Source: Siderastrea siderea (lineage: Eukaryota > Cnidaria > Anthozoa > Scleractinia > Rhizangiidae). Taken from it: a DNA stretch of 64,000 nt. The stretch covers positions 31,767,186 through 31,831,185 of the forward strand of contig OZ034968.1 of the NCBI GenBank assembly GCA_964030785.1, written 5' to 3'. Both the position numbers and the translations under genes were made by a program. Below the pieces are notes generated by a model. The model worked only from the letters and a program-made list of their open reading frames with translations. It searched no databases and was not told the DNA's origin. Positions 33,365 to 46,201 of this stretch are shown piece by piece (the first letter of the stretch is position 1; every line of letters begins with the position of its first letter).

Positions 33365-35841
33365 GGAGGCTCGAAACAGTTTTGTTGGGCGCGCGCAGAC
33401 TGGGTTCCAATTTTCCCGTGAGACTCAAAAATTAAAACAAACAAACAAAAATGGCGTTGCGCTCTCGTCTGGATTTAATATTTTGCGCCGGTCTTTTAAA
33501 AGCTTTGTGTAGGCAAGGTTGAAAACGACTGGAACTTAGATGACAATTCACTTGAATCATGTCCTCTTCAATGTTATCAACGCAATCGTCAACTCTGCCG
33601 CATATGAAACGCAAATTTTTCGCGAACTCCGATTCGTATTTCTGAGAAAACATTCCCATTTAGAAAAAAGACAAAAATAAAAAATAAAAAAAACAGGCAC
33701 ACACACACGTTTACGGTGTTGTTAGCAAAAACAATGTAGACTACAGTAAAAGGTTTTTATTGTCTTCTCATCATGAAATAACAGGGCAAGAAAAAACTAA
33801 AAGAAAAAATTAGTGTAACAAAATTAAACTTGCAGTGAGCGAAAAAAATACCTTGTGAAACAGACAGATTTTGACTCAATAAAGAGACTTATTCATGTCG
33901 AAATGTTGACAAACCAGCCGGTACAAAGAAAATATTACAAACAATGAGGGGAAAGATTCGCTTTCCATTTTGCTGAAGCGGTAGTTTCAACCTCAGTTTC
34001 ACCGTAAATCTGTTTACTTGCGAAACAAAATTAAAAAGCGTACAAGAGAATTTCAAAACAATTCATCGCGCGCTATATTTTTATCAGCAGTCGGCTCGCT
34101 AAAAACAAGTTTGTTTTTTCAAGTTAGTTTTCTGGGAAATACTCCACATTTCCGGATAAAAGAAGTGCTCTCTTATTTACTTAATTAAGTGATAGTGCGA
34201 TAGTTTGGTGGTAATACGTTTTTTTCCGTAATGCAAGAAGAAAAACCGACCTGTAGAATAATTTCAAAACATTACCGCGCGCTATCTTTGTAAATTCGTT
34301 TGGTACGAAATACTCCAAACGTTCTGATAAAAGAAATGGTTTCTATCTTGCCGAACTGGTAATATTGATAATTTGACTGTTATTGGTTTTTCCTGGGGCG
34401 AAAACAATTCTTCAAACCTTCAAAGCGGTTCTTTTTAAATTGAGTTTTGATCAATCAATCGAACAAGTTTTATCAACAGAGAATTCTTGACAACATTGAC
34501 ACTTATCAAAGATCATCAAAGGTAGTTTTGTCCTCGTTTCAATACATACCTCTACATAAGGGACTTCTTCAATGTATTGCTTTTATAGTCGGAAATGTTG
34601 TCTTTTTGTTAATTCTGTCCTTCTGCTCCTTTAAGACATATAATCCCGAAGTGGTGTCCATGTACGCGTTGCTGAACTCCGTTTGAAGGACAACCTTCCT
34701 TGCCTGATTGCAGTATTTTCGAAACTCCGTTGTTTTTAAGATTTTCAAGCACATTCCACTTTGGTAGAAGTACTTGCTCTCCATCGCATACGTTTCTAAT
34801 CCTCGTTTAGGTTAAGAATCGTTGACATGTAAATAATTGTACAATGGTATAAACAGTAAGCTAAAGTCCACCACCGCTTTCGAAAACATGATATTTGTGA
34901 ACGAACGCTGCGAACGTTTGCAAACATTTAGAGATAAGTTCAGTTTTCACGGAGTTCAAATAGGCTCTTCAGGCAGACGATAAATCAAAACAAGTACAGA
35001 AAGCAGCCTGTCTTACCAGGATTAAGACAATCTTTGTTCCCAAGGTGTAAAAGAAGCATTAGTCGCCATTCTGAGCGAAGTGCCGATGAATTCACTTGAG
35101 ATAGAATCAAGCTGCACGAGGAGGAAAACATTCCGCTATATTTGGCGCCAAGGATCCAATGATTTGAAAATAAATGTTCTTCGACAAGCACAGATCCACC
35201 CAAAACGTCACCTTTTCAAACGTAAAGAAAGTCATCAGGGCGAAAGAAATGCCCAACGAAATAAACCTGGAATAAACAGACTTGAAACCGCGTGCCGAGA
35301 GTGGCGTGACAATTTCTGCTCATGCGCAATTGCCTATCTTGTCGTGTCGAAATTTTCAACATTTTGTAACTTAGGAAGAACATAATTTCGCTTCCGCTCG
35401 GTATATTTCTTTGATTTTTTGCATGTTAACTCTTATATGCCCAAAGAGTTTTTCAAGCGAGATTAAAAAAATTCTGTCGTACGGGAGAAAAGTTAAAGGT
35501 AAATTCGTAAAAAAGTGTTTTTTGCTGAAAGTTTTCGACAGAATTTTCTTTAACTTAATCCTCAGGTAGCTTACTAGAATCAAAGGTCGTATGCAAAATT
35601 TGAAGAAATTTCACCGTCAAATTTTCAAGCAAACTCAGGATATCTCTATTTTATGGTCATACTTCGAAACCCAACTGCGTTGCCATGGCAACAAATTTCT
35701 TAAGGAATCTACAAAAAATTGCCACTTTCATATTATCGTTATTTTGTGGCAAAATTTGATCATGATTGGCCAACTCTAACATATATATTTTAACTCCCAA
35801 ATATAATGCATCGAAAAAAACAAGAACCCTTTTGAGCCACC
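33365..35841. mobile_element. 2.5-kb TTAA-inserted element in the foldback loop
   Basis: TTAA at 33361-33364 and 35842-35845; ends GGAGGCTCGAAA and, inverted, TTTTGAGCCACC. It shares its left TTAA with the neighbouring MITE. A 75-codon minus-strand frame at 33432-33659 (MGMFSQKYESEFAKNLRF) has coding-like composition but no recognised match, and no full transposase is visible. Confidence 0.65.
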
Positions 35842-36321
35842 TTAAGCATTTTTTCAGTAGAAGAGTCTAAGCTTTCAACCCCATGACGCAATAACCAAAA
35901 AAGGGCTAGCTAAAATGGCAAAGCGAGAAAAGGTGTCATGTGGGAGAGTTCTCGCATGGGCCTGCGTGGCTTCCGCGTCTCGCTCGCTCGAACTGCTACC
36001 AAGGAAGATTGCATTGAAGTTCAATTTTCGGCGTCTGAAATTACATCGTGCTATCGTCATGCTAAACACGGCACCACCACCCCCCTTCCCCCGCCCGGAA
36101 GGGAGGGTTACTTCCTTATGTGGAGTATAGTGGGGTTTGCCGCTAGACAAGATACGGTTTTTGGTCTCTGTCCCTAAGCATGGTATATAATTTAATGCCC
36201 GTCTTCCCCAACCGGGTATGGTCAGTACGATGGACATTCCATTTCGTTTTTCTGTCCTAAACAGGGCCAGGGTGAACCCGCAGCGTCACCCCTGCACCCA
36301 AACATTGGTCAAAATAGAAAA

Positions 36322-36583
36322 AAATAAATACACTTTATTTTAGTAGGGTGCATAATTGCAGTCAAACTGTAGTCTCCCTTATGGCCCTACGTCCAGGTCG
36401 AATTGGAATTTGGAAATGTTGGTTTTTATGGAGGGAGGAAAACGGGAGTACCCGGAGAAAAACCCTCTGAGCAAGGACGAGAACCAGCAACAAACTCAAC
36501 CCACATATGACACCGGGACCGGGAATCGAACCTGGGCCACATTGGTGGAAGACGAGTGCTCTCACCACTGCGCCATCCCTGCC
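36322..36583 (-). mobile_element. tRNA-derived SINE
   Basis: On the minus strand it starts GGCAGGGATGGCGCAGTGG and carries both RNA polymerase III promoter boxes: an A box (TGGCGCAGTGGTGAGAGC, 36558-36575) and a B box (GGTTCGATTCCC, 36521-36532). It then runs through a unique body to an A/T-rich tail at 36322. It interrupts the right arm of the foldback element; the left arm lacks it. Confidence 0.85.
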
Positions 36584-36647
36584 ACCCCCACCGCCCGGGG
36601 GCCCGTGGGCACGTGAGTGGCGCGACTCTGCAGAACCTAGATTAAAT

Positions 36648-37014
36648 AGGGTCTGGAAGGGGGGGCCGAGTCCCGCATTCCCACTCCTTTTTCACGAGAA
36701 TCCCGTATCCCGCACTTTTTTCATCACTATCCCGAATCCATAAATGCAAGATGTAGATTGGCCCTTCCCATTGATATTTTGCACTCTCCTGGTTGATTCG
36801 CTTTTGCCTCTAGAACGTTTATTTGGGTCGTGACGATTTCCCGGATTCCCGACAGAAAGGCAAAAAATCCTGCATCCCGTGCGCAAATTTTGGCGAAACT
36901 CGCTTCTCGGGTAGCAGTCAAATCCTGAATCCCGTCAAGATATTTTGCGTTTTCCCGAATCCCGCACCGTTTTTTGGTCAAATCCCGAATCCCGAGAATA
37001 CCCTTCCAGACCCT
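36648..37014. mobile_element. hAT-like element with AATCCCGA repeats
   Basis: Ends AGGGTCTGGAAGGG and, inverted, CCCTTCCAGACCCT, flanked by GATTAAAT and GATTAAAG (7 of 8 match). The interior repeats AATCCCGAATCCCG-type words many times. Absent from the left arm, so inserted after the foldback formed. Confidence 0.75.
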
Positions 37015-37932
37015 GATTAAAGGACGCCGAGCACCATGAAGTATCTGCGGCCAAAATTATGGAACACAGTAATTCCAGAACAAAATGCAATAACATTACC
37101 TGCTCGGGCTAACAACAACTTGAATTCACTGTCAACCGCTTTATCTGCACTTAGTCCCTGCAATTGAAGATGCCGCGAAATTCTTTTAGGGAAACAACTT
37201 CAACGTGGCCTGGGTAACAACTGCTTAATCCACAGGCAGTAACCCTCTCCAGAAGAGTGGCAAAACTACACGACGCCATGTATCAGTATTTACACACTGT
37301 GAATGTAACTTACTGCAATGTTTATTTTATTTCATGAACTGTAATTAAATTAGTAGTAAAATTACAGCAGCACGTTCATTGCGAAATTACCGCGCTTAAT
37401 AGGGAGAGTCGTGACCGTAAAAACTCCTTTGTGGAGCTTGTGCTAACATGTAATCCAACAAAGTACTAGCTATCTATTGCAAGTTTTTTTTTATCTCAAA
37501 TCACATAACAGAAATCGAATACGTGACTCTCTCTGTTAGTGTGGTGTGACACGTGCGGGTCAGTGTAGAGGGCATCTGTCTTTCCGCGTATTCCTCTAGG
37601 CGATGAGTTTAAAATATCTTCGCTCAATCAGGAAACTGAAAATGTTTTTCTGTTGTATTGTTGCGTTTTAGGTTGGCAAGGTAGGCGGCATAGTACGTCG
37701 TTTCTCTGTGTTTTCGATGTTATCCAGTCTTGGTTAAGTTGAATGAGTGGATCCCTGTCTTGTTGAAATGCCGTTAAAAATCTGCTTTGTTTTAACATTT
37801 TAAGACTCAGCAAGACTCAAGAAAGCAGAACTTTCTTTCAAGATCAGGAAAAACATTGTGCATGCATGTGTAACTAATGGTGAGCCTATCTTAAACGACC
37901 TTTGTAATTGTTAGCAGTATTCCAGGAATTAA

Positions 37933-39215
37933 AGGATCCTAGTCACCCACAGTGCTCTGCGCGCATCGAGTGAGAAATCCGCCATTTTCTATGCCATCTA
38001 AAATCAGGATTTTTTCACAGTGAATTGAAATCCGGCTACATCCGCACCAATACGGCCAGTTTTGACCTTCATTCACTTTTTTGGCCTTAAAAAATTTAAT
38101 AGCGGTTACATCTGGCTGGTTATTTTGGTGTTGTTTGCTATTTTTCTCGTGAAATGTGCGAGACAACGCCAGGACTCTAAGCGGTTTATGGTCTCCTTCG
38201 CGTGGCAGTACCAAAACAGCCAAGCTTATGAAAGAAATCATTATTCAAGGACCTTCTTGGTTATTGCACTAGTCAAGCAAAGATATCCAATACATTGAAA
38301 TGCTGGTCAAGCTTATTCGCCGACATTTTACTTCATTACGGTTCGCGTTCTTCACGCGCTGAAATGTTTTGGTCTTCTAAATGTGACGACGGGACTCGCT
38401 CTGCAGTGCCGGTAGCGACGCTAAAGCGACAACTTCAAAGCCTTTGATGCCTAAGAACAACACTTCGATTTTTTCCATAAACTAATCCCTGGAATTGCAG
38501 AAAAGGAGTAGAAAGAATGGTTTGCGAACAGAATCTTTGTAAATCAGATCTGTTAGCCGCAGTCGACACCTCAGCTAGCTGCAGTTCGTTTTGTTGTTTT
38601 CATGGCAATTCATGTATTTTGAAAATTGAAACGAATATCCATCCTGTGCGATGATAACAAAGAAAATAAAAGCTATTAACAAAAGAGTTTCTTCTATTTG
38701 AAAGGAATGTGAAATGTTCTCGCTTTATCGAGCGCTAATTAAAACTAAACTCGGCTCAGAGCGGTGGTTAGAGCGGCGTGATCGAGTGAGTTTTGGAAAC
38801 ATTTCTGCCCTCCGTGCATTCGCCTTTTGTGTTTTATGATGATGGCAAAGTCAAGAATACCCAATTAAACAAGATTCCAAACCTTTATGATTCTAGATTC
38901 GCTTGTAAATCATATTCCGCGAGCGCTCGCTGAATATAGTTTGCTTTTGGGTAAGCGGACTGGGAGGCTGGCCGGCTTACGAACACAAACATTCTTTGAG
39001 TTCTAGGTTTTTGGACAGCCGCCAAAATGCGCTGAAAATAATCGAAAGCCCGTTTACTGGCACGAAAAAAAAAAACGAGCGAAGAAATTTCAGCTTCAGG
39101 CTACAATTTATATTTTTACCAGTTGAACTGTTGACGTTTTGTCACGTTCGACGAGTAATTTGATCGCAAATTTCAGATCAAAACAATAACAAAGGCGTGC
39201 CTGACTAGGATCCTT
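37933..39215. mobile_element. 1.28-kb TTAA-inserted element, AGGATCCTAGTCA ends
   Basis: TTAA at 37929-37932 and 39216-39219; perfect ends AGGATCCTAGTCA and TGACTAGGATCCT. The left arm of the foldback (about 31230) keeps the empty site, so the target is exact. A 79-codon frame (38062-38298) looks like chance. Confidence 0.88.
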
Positions 39216-39832
39216 TAAATCTGTAATTTGCATATAATTCTACCCGCTCAGATCACTAAACAGTAAAAATTTACTGACGGGGAAGTATTTGATTCCCAAA
39301 GCTGTAACTTTCCTGGTGAAAAGTACAATGACAGAGCTTTTTTTCTGTGTAGTCTTAATCATTGAACGATACATACCAGATGCCGTTTTAAGCGGCCGAA
39401 GTTGGCCTTCATTTTACCTTGTGATAAACAAGGTTAAGAGCGGCTCGATAAAAACGCCGCTTGAAAATGTTCGAAACGAAACATTGGCAAATTTATTACA
39501 CAGTTTTAAAGTAGAAAGGTTAAATAATGTGAGGTTTGTTTCGTTTCAAAAGAATCTTTTTTACGCTCTCACCGGCTTCCTAAAGTTGAGTGAGAATTTG
39601 AGCCCTTTATAGAGACCCTAAAACCGCCATTTTATGCATTTTTCGAACTTTTAAAATTTTCGTCCGTTAAATAACTCGTTGGAACTTTGGATTATTTTTT
39701 CTTGAATTAGCTTACCCAAAGGGATGTTTTGGCAAAATAAAAAAAATTTCGATTTTTTTGTGAGTGTCTTTCGATTCTCGATATTCTCAGAAAATGGCTC
39801 TTAAGGCCTTATGTGGCCTCTGGCATGCCCAG

Positions 39833-39876
<44 letters not shown>
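39833..39876 (+). repeat. ATG/TGA trinucleotide microsatellite
   Basis: About 14 repeats. It runs directly into the ATG-like start of a GPCR fragment and yields a run of methionines in one frame. Confidence 0.95.
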
Positions 39877-39878
<2 letters not shown>

Positions 39879-40045
39879 AAACTGGTTGATGGTCAACCTG
39901 GTTTTGGATTCTTGGCTAGTTTCTTTTGATTCCGACGATAACAGGAAATGGATTTATTACCTTCTTTGTATGCCAAAGCAAAACCAATGCCGTTGTCGTT
40001 TCTGTTTTCGTTGCTTTTTCTGTTTTGGGATGAGCATTATTCGAC
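39874..40045 (+). pseudogene. Scrap of a GPCR 5' end
   Basis: ATGGAAAACTGG, ACGATAACAGGAAATGGATT, CCAATGCCGTTGTCGTTTC and GGGATGAGCATTATTC align in order with the first 170 bases of the GPCR copies, with frame-breaking gaps. Nothing of the receptor follows. Confidence 0.7.
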
Positions 40046-40189
40046 GACAGGTAGACTTGCACCAAGTCACCCTCTCTTGAAGCGAGCCGAAATGCGTCGA
40101 GAGGGCTAGTGGAACGAAGGACTTTGTGAAAGTTTTGACGACAGGAAGAGGGTATTTTAACATTCAGGCTCGACCCTAACCCCTTATCA

Positions 40190-41157
40190 ACGATTTACCT
40201 AGCTGTCTTCAAAATTCTCATCCAAGAATGTACGCTGCTGACTCGCGCTTAACCGTTGCTAGCAATTCTGAGTCTATGCTGATCGCCTGGTATAGGGCAA
40301 AGGCTAAGTGCTTTTCAAAGTCCTCCGTCACTTACGATTGACGTTGTACTTTTAAAACAAGTGACATCCACTAAGTCTCCTAAGTCTCTAGGTGTTTACG
40401 TCGATCAAAATTTATCGCGGAATATTCATATTAATAAAATGTGTTAGAAAATTGCCTCAGGAGTTGGAGCATTGAAGCGTTCAAGGCCATTTGTTCCGCT
40501 CGAAACCCTCCAGGATTTATAAATCTCTAGTTTAGCCACACTTGGATTACTATTGGGTGCTATTTGGGGATACTGCAACAAAACCTTGTCTAGTAAAGAT
40601 CAAAAACTCCAAAACGGCGCGGCGCGTACCCTAACAAATTCAAGCTGTAACACCAATGCAGATTTCCTTATCAAAGAGCTTGGCTGGATTAAACTTGACA
40701 CGCAACGACAAATCCACAAAGCTACTATGGTCTATATAGTTCGCTTAATGGACATTAGCACCTGACTATATATTCGCTCCAAATTTACTGACCGTAGTAA
40801 CGTTTCCACTTACTCTCTAAGAGACACCAGGGGCAAACTCTCTATTCCCCTGCCTTGCACAAATTTTATGAAAAAACAGTCTCAGTTACTCAGGGGCTGT
40901 TGTTTGGAATAGCCTACCCGCTGAGCTGCGGAAGGCAAACTCCCTTGGAGCGTTTCGGGCTGGCTGCAAGCAATTCCTCCAGTACTTTCACACGGAACTT
41001 ATGTAAAGCAGATTTATATTAGCTTTTATAATTTGTAGTAGTTTTAATTTAGTATTAATAATATTGTATAGTATTTATAACATACTTTTAGTAGTAATGA
41101 AATTGTAACGTTTAAATCCTGATGAGTTGAACTTGTATAAATAAAGCTATTCAATAC
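40190..41157 (+). mobile_element. Dead 3' end of a non-LTR retrotransposon (LINE)
   Basis: Frames with stops and shifts encode KSLGVYVDQNLSRNIHINKM, GAIWGYCNKTLSSKDQKLQN, GAARTL, LIKELGWIKLDTQRQIHKAT and YSLRDTRGKLSIPLPCTNF. This is the C-terminal end of a CR1/jockey-like reverse transcriptase polyprotein, recalled from coral LINEs. The tail ends AATAAAGCTATTCAATACAA. The element is 5' truncated and inactive. Confidence 0.8.
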
Positions 41158-41159
41158 AA

Positions 41160-42370
41160 TGTTTTCGATGCGCACTCAGTTTTCATGAAGAATATTTGAA
41201 GGATAACAAATACAATAGCCTGTATTTGCTTTTGAAATATGCACGGACGTTTCTCTTTGGAGAATTTCTGTTCCCCTAAAGATCACAGTTTTCTTCTGGC
41301 TTGGAAAACTGTTGCCTCTCGAAACAGATTCGCTTCAAATGAATGTTTACATATCGGACAAGTATTGTAACGTTTTAGTTAACGTGTAAATATTCAAGCT
41401 TTTGTTTTTATTATTTTAATTCTACTTTCTTGGCGTTGCCTTTGGAATGATTTTGCCTAGTGTTTATAACTCAGACTCGACCCCAGGCCGTCCCTTCTCT
41501 TGTTGGCCTCCCGATCCTATACCAGACTGCCTAGCGCCAGTGGAGTCTCCACCAATTCTCTGGATCGACCGCTCTCTCCTCCGCAGAGGCTCAGTGAGGC
41601 GTTGTTAGATTTCCGCTTGGCGAAGTGAGTGCAGGCACACAAACCGAAAGATCCACTGGGCGGCGAACGAGGCTCCCCTCGCCGCCTAACACCTACTTTT
41701 ACGCCTGCGCCCACTTTTTCAGCGGAATCTCTCCGTACGAAAAACCCCTTTGAGCCTCTGCGGAGGAGAAAGGATCGAGTGCTCGACTCGTGTTACTACC
41801 TGTGCCTCGCAAAAAGAAGAAACAAACCACCACCGACAGATTATAAAACAAAATCCCATAAATTATTTAGTAATCTTAATTTATTGGTTTCCATTATGTG
41901 TGTTTCAAGCCACCACCTTTGTTTTGTTTTGTGCACCAGTCAACAAGAAATAAGACTTAAGGTGGAGTAATAAATGAGCGAGTAGTCAGCGAGGAGGTCA
42001 AAGAAAACACGGACCACCGACTTTTGCTTTGTGTTTTGTGTGCTAATTAACTTTATCTCAGCTGAGTCCAACTGAAAACCATTTCATAGTCATAATCTTT
42101 ATTCACTGTACGTTATAACTCATGAACATTTATCACTGAAACTTTCTTATCCAGCTTTGTGTTATAAATAATCAGGGCTATTTTCTCACGGCAAAAATTA
42201 TCAATATTTCCATGTGTTCGATCCCCCAAATATTGGTGAAAGGTTTTGTTGTTGATTTAAAACATGTTTAATTACTCTCTTTCGTAGATGTGTAGAAAAC
42301 GACTGAAAAGACATAATATAGAAAGAGAAGACCAGATGTCTTTAAAAGCTATTGATATGAGGAACTTTTG
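41160..42370. other. Intergenic DNA with a GC-rich inverted repeat
   Basis: No gene seen. Within it, 41563-41603 (GATCGACCGCTCTCTCCTCC... GCAGAGGCTC) and 41748-41782 (GAGCCTCTGCGGAGGAGAAA... GGATCGAG) are inverse copies about 190 bp apart, probably the ends of a small transposon. The 113-codon frame over 41629-41970 falls in this repeat. Confidence 0.45.
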
Positions 42371-42412
42371 ACGTAAAATATTTGAGATGAACAGCCCTTA
42401 ACTCAAAGCAAA

Positions 42413-43340
42413 ATGGAAACCTGGTTCTGGATTGTGGGTTGGTTTCTTTCTATTCTGACGATAATTGGAAATGGATTTATTATCTTCCTTGTGTGCAGCA
42501 AACGACAGCTCCCCACCAAAACCAACGCGTTTGTCTTTTCATTGGCCGTGGCGGATTTCTGTGTCGGGATGAGCGTTGTTCCTTCCTTGTTCTTCTGTGA
42601 AATAACAAACGGCTGCAACTGGCATCGAGCTTTACCTTCCTGGGTGCATTTGATAAGGTGGCTGTTTGGGTACGCATCCGTGACAAACTTGTGCTGTTTA
42701 GTAATGGATCGTTACAATGCCGCTGTGAAGCCTTTAAAATACTTGACTTTTATGACTCGTCAGCGCGTCATCCAAATGATTTGTTTTTCGTGATCGATTT
42801 CATTTGGTGTTGACATTTTACCAGTAGCTTCGCTTGCTTATATAAAACCTAACATCTTAAATGATATTTTTGTTTGGTTTCTTACAGTATTCTTTGAAAT
42901 CCTTCCATGTTTAATATTTCTGTTCTGTTTTGGATCCATGGTACATCTTGTGTTTAAGCACAAAAGTACTGCGCACACCTTGGCAAAACACCGAGTTACG
43001 TTTTAACCACCAGGTTTTGTTGAAAAGTCACGAATAGACTACAGTTAAAATAATGGCGATTGTTGTGGGCTTGTTTCTTTTGTGTTATTGCATTCAGTTA
43101 CGTTGTTCTGCCATATCGATAGCTGATTTTGCAAAAAGTTGTAACGACACTGAATACAAAATACCTATCTTAGTTTTGAATTCTGCAGTAAACCCTCTAG
43201 CATATGCTTTTTTAAATAGGGACATAAAGAAGGAATCGAAACGTGTTGACAAAGTGATTTTTAAGAAACGAAACCAAGTACAACCTTTTAGTGGAAATAA
43301 TCGTTTTTCTTCGGGCACCATGACCTTGAAAGAGAAGTAG
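42413..43340 (+). pseudogene. Class A GPCR copy 4, several lesions
   Basis: Duplicate of copy 1. It has the intact five-T run that copy 1 lost, but carries its own lesions: TGA at 42791-42793 for Trp127 (copy 1 TGG), a 4-base insertion near 42990 (CAAAACACCGAG for CAAAAGAG), and TAG at 43035-43037 for a lysine. The helix 2 aspartate (AVADFCVG) is present, unlike copy 1. The last part reads NPLAYAFLNRDIKK to TLKEK. The two duplicates thus died by different mutations. AATAAA at 43491. Confidence 0.88.
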
Positions 43341-43977
43341 GTTTGTTTAGTGGCTACACTTTATAGTATGGTTTTGGAAAATTGGAATTTAGTCAGACCA
43401 GAAATTGGGGAAAAGAGTGTGAGCATTTGAAAACGGCTCAGTGTTTTTTGGGCATGAAAAAAAAAAAATAAATAACCGACTGGTCCACCGAATAAATATT
43501 GTAAGTTGTTATGTGCACTTTATTTGTGGCATTTACATTTACCCCAACAAAGTCTAATAAATATGTACTTTTCAATGTGTGTAATATAGAAAGTGATGAC
43601 AAGAGGCCATGCGGCTTTAAAGCCTGGTATTTATGCTTAGTATGTGCATGATCCGATAAAGAAAATAGACTTGCCGTCCTGACTTAGACGGGAGCATAGC
43701 GAATATTCGTTTTTCTTATCGTTTATCTAGACTGTGAATTGACTGGTTCATCTCCGTTTGGACAAATTGATAGTCATACAACATCTATTAAAAAACTGTA
43801 CAAAACTATGTACAACCAGTTGAGATAGTCTCCGTAACAAAAATGACTTCAAAATATAAGACAAATGATTACATGTAGAAAAATAGTAACGTTTATGCTA
43901 ATAAGTTTCTTGAACGTTTTTAAAACATGTTGCCAAATTCAAGAATTGAGTCAAGAAACAAGTCGAAATAAAATCAT

Positions 43978-44557
43978 ACAATGGACCTCCCTGTGCGACC
44001 ACCTCTCATAAGCGATCACTTTTCCAAAATACCAAAATTCTAATTGTCAAATTACTATAGCCGGAACCTCTCGTAAGCGACCGTGACCACTTTATGGGCT
44101 GACGATTTGAAACAACATTGTATCTTTTGCTTTTAACCTCCGGCAAGCAACCACGTGACTCATGACTGGCTCTGACTATGGACGAAATGGGATGTGCGGT
44201 GTCTTACAGGTATATTTGCCGCTTCTAATGGCTACAAGCAACATCTCCTTAGCACAGCAGCACCTTAGGCAATTCACAAACAAATTTGTTTTCCTGTTCG
44301 GCACTCATCCTGGAAATTCTTCGGCTGTGTAATCTCTTAAGGTTCAATACACTTTTGTGACGGCTAAAAAGTTATCACACTGCAGTTTGGGTTGGATATA
44401 TATATTGTTTTATGCATGGATAGGAACTCAAAAAACACTGAAGGTTAATGGTTCGAAATTGAGACCCCCGTGATCTGACCTCTCTTAAGCGATCAACTCC
44501 CGCAAGCGTCCACTTCGACTTGACATGTTGGGTGGTCGCTTATGGGAGGTTCAACTA
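43978..44557. mobile_element. Copy of the 3234 TA-type MITE
   Basis: Positional counterpart of 3234-3814 in the duplicated segment. The left end is degraded (ACAATGGACCTCCC); the right end GGGAGGTTCAACTA is intact. Confidence 0.75.
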
Positions 44558-46201
44558 TATCAGAAACCCGACCTCAGCAGGTTGTTAGTCATTTCTTATT
44601 ATCAATATTATTGTTACCAATTCCATCTTTGCAATGATTGACAAACGATGCCCGGACTAAAGGGCGCAACCCTCGTACGTTTCAGGTCACCAACACACTT
44701 GAATAATTCACTGAACACCCTAGAGCAGTATACTTGTTAAAGGCCACCTGTGATCTCTACAATAAGGAAGCTAAGAGCCACGCAAGCTAGCAGAAAAAAA
44801 AAAGCACAACAGTAACAAGGACAAACAAATCTTCTTGTATCGAGTTCTTATCAGCCAGAAGTAACTACGCAACCCCTCCTTATTACTGAATTATACATCC
44901 TACTTTTTGGTGGGCCGAACAATACTCAGTTTATCTGACCACCTCTTAATTTCTCGTAACGCAACCAACTAACATGCTATGCGGTCCCAAACCGTACTTT
45001 TCTTCTATAAATTTACCTAGTTGGTACGACACCTAAGAAATCTTATAAATTAAATTACAAAAGCAAGTAAAAACTGACTTACAATGAAACATTTTTTTTT
45101 AAATTTTCATTTCCACCCGCTCATTCGGTCATTCGGTCCGGTCTCTCAGGTAATGCAGTCCAAAAGTATATTCACCTAATCACTGTCCCCCCTTCCCCCC
45201 CCCCCCCCCCCCCAGCAGAAGAAAGGGTCTAGGCTTCGTGAAATGTGATGACCTTAAGTGCTCTAGAATTAACTGAGTAGAACAGTGAGATTAGTTTGAA
45301 TGGCATTAGACTACGACCTTAAATGCTCGATGAGAGGTTAAATTGTTTGCCCCGCCCAGGCCATTCTCTCTTTTGTTTGATCCAAACTGGACGATCGCAG
45401 ACATCCTAGTGCACACCCAAGAAACCTTGTACCCAGGACCTTTTCTATATTCAAAATGGCGGTGAGAGAGGTCCTTGGCAGGTTTCCAAAACTCAAAATA
45501 GCAATACTTCCACCATGTTGAATTAAGGAAAATCTCCAAAATTTCTGGAGACAAGTGAGTGTGTTATTTGCTAGGGTTTCCCTCGCCCTCCACTTTGAAT
45601 GGAAAGTAGACCCTGGGGGTTAGGTTAGCGCAATAAGTTGATGCCCAGGCTCTTGGCGTTTCTGGGGTGAAGTCCGCGGAACTCGCACAAATTATCAACA
45701 AAGCTGTCCGAAATTGTTGGGTTTATGATTTTTACGTAAACTGATCATGATTATTGCCAACTAGGCTTCTTCGGAGTGTTTTGTCTACAAACTACAGCCA
45801 CTCGTTGAAGTTGTTATTGTTTTGCATTTTTATGACGCCTTTGGAAATTTTTTTTAATCATTGAAGATTTAGAAAACATTTTAAAAGACTTGGGGTAGGG
45901 GGTTGAAACTTAATGTCTACAGCAATTACAGTGCGCAAATGCGAAAAAAAAAGGCATTTGAAAATGATGACACGGAGTCGTCGAAACGTCGTGTTTTTTG
46001 TCGCTCATTTTTTGTTTAATATGTATTTGGTAGAATTGCTTGAGTTTCTGACAGCAGTTATGTTTGATAATTAAAGGCATAAAAATGACAGGGAAACTAC
46101 AAGGTGGGCGATTGCTTTTTGATTGGTCTACCACGTTTTCAGTAATCGGCTATAATATCGAGGCGAACCAGCATAATTGTAACAAGTTAACAGGTTAAGA
46201 C

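Larger units (their letters stand above)
30825..39620. mobile_element. 8.8-kb foldback element with long inverted arms and nested insertions
   Basis: The outer ends TAAGGGTCTCTA (30825) and TAGAGACCCTA (39620) are inverse. The left arm runs from 30825 to about 32714 and is matched inverse from 39620 back to about 35846. The right arm is longer because it carries extra insertions: 37933-39215 (TTAA element), 36648-37014 (hAT-like) and 36322-36583 (tRNA-derived SINE). The loop holds a TTAA MITE (32715-33360) and a 2.5-kb TTAA element (33365-35841). A 98- to 107-codon frame starting MIPKAVTFLVKS is preserved in both arms (minus 30861-31157; plus 39289-39612) but has no recognised function. Confidence 0.85.

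Noticed and set aside
36321..36590. Genuine tRNA gene
   Set aside because: Boxes A and B are present, but the body extends to about 260 bp with an A/T-rich tail and no cloverleaf 3' half, so it is a tRNA-derived SINE.
45187..45213. Long C run as a functional quadruplex site
   Set aside because: It differs greatly from its duplicate (near 4440) and is more likely slippage or a sequencing artefact.
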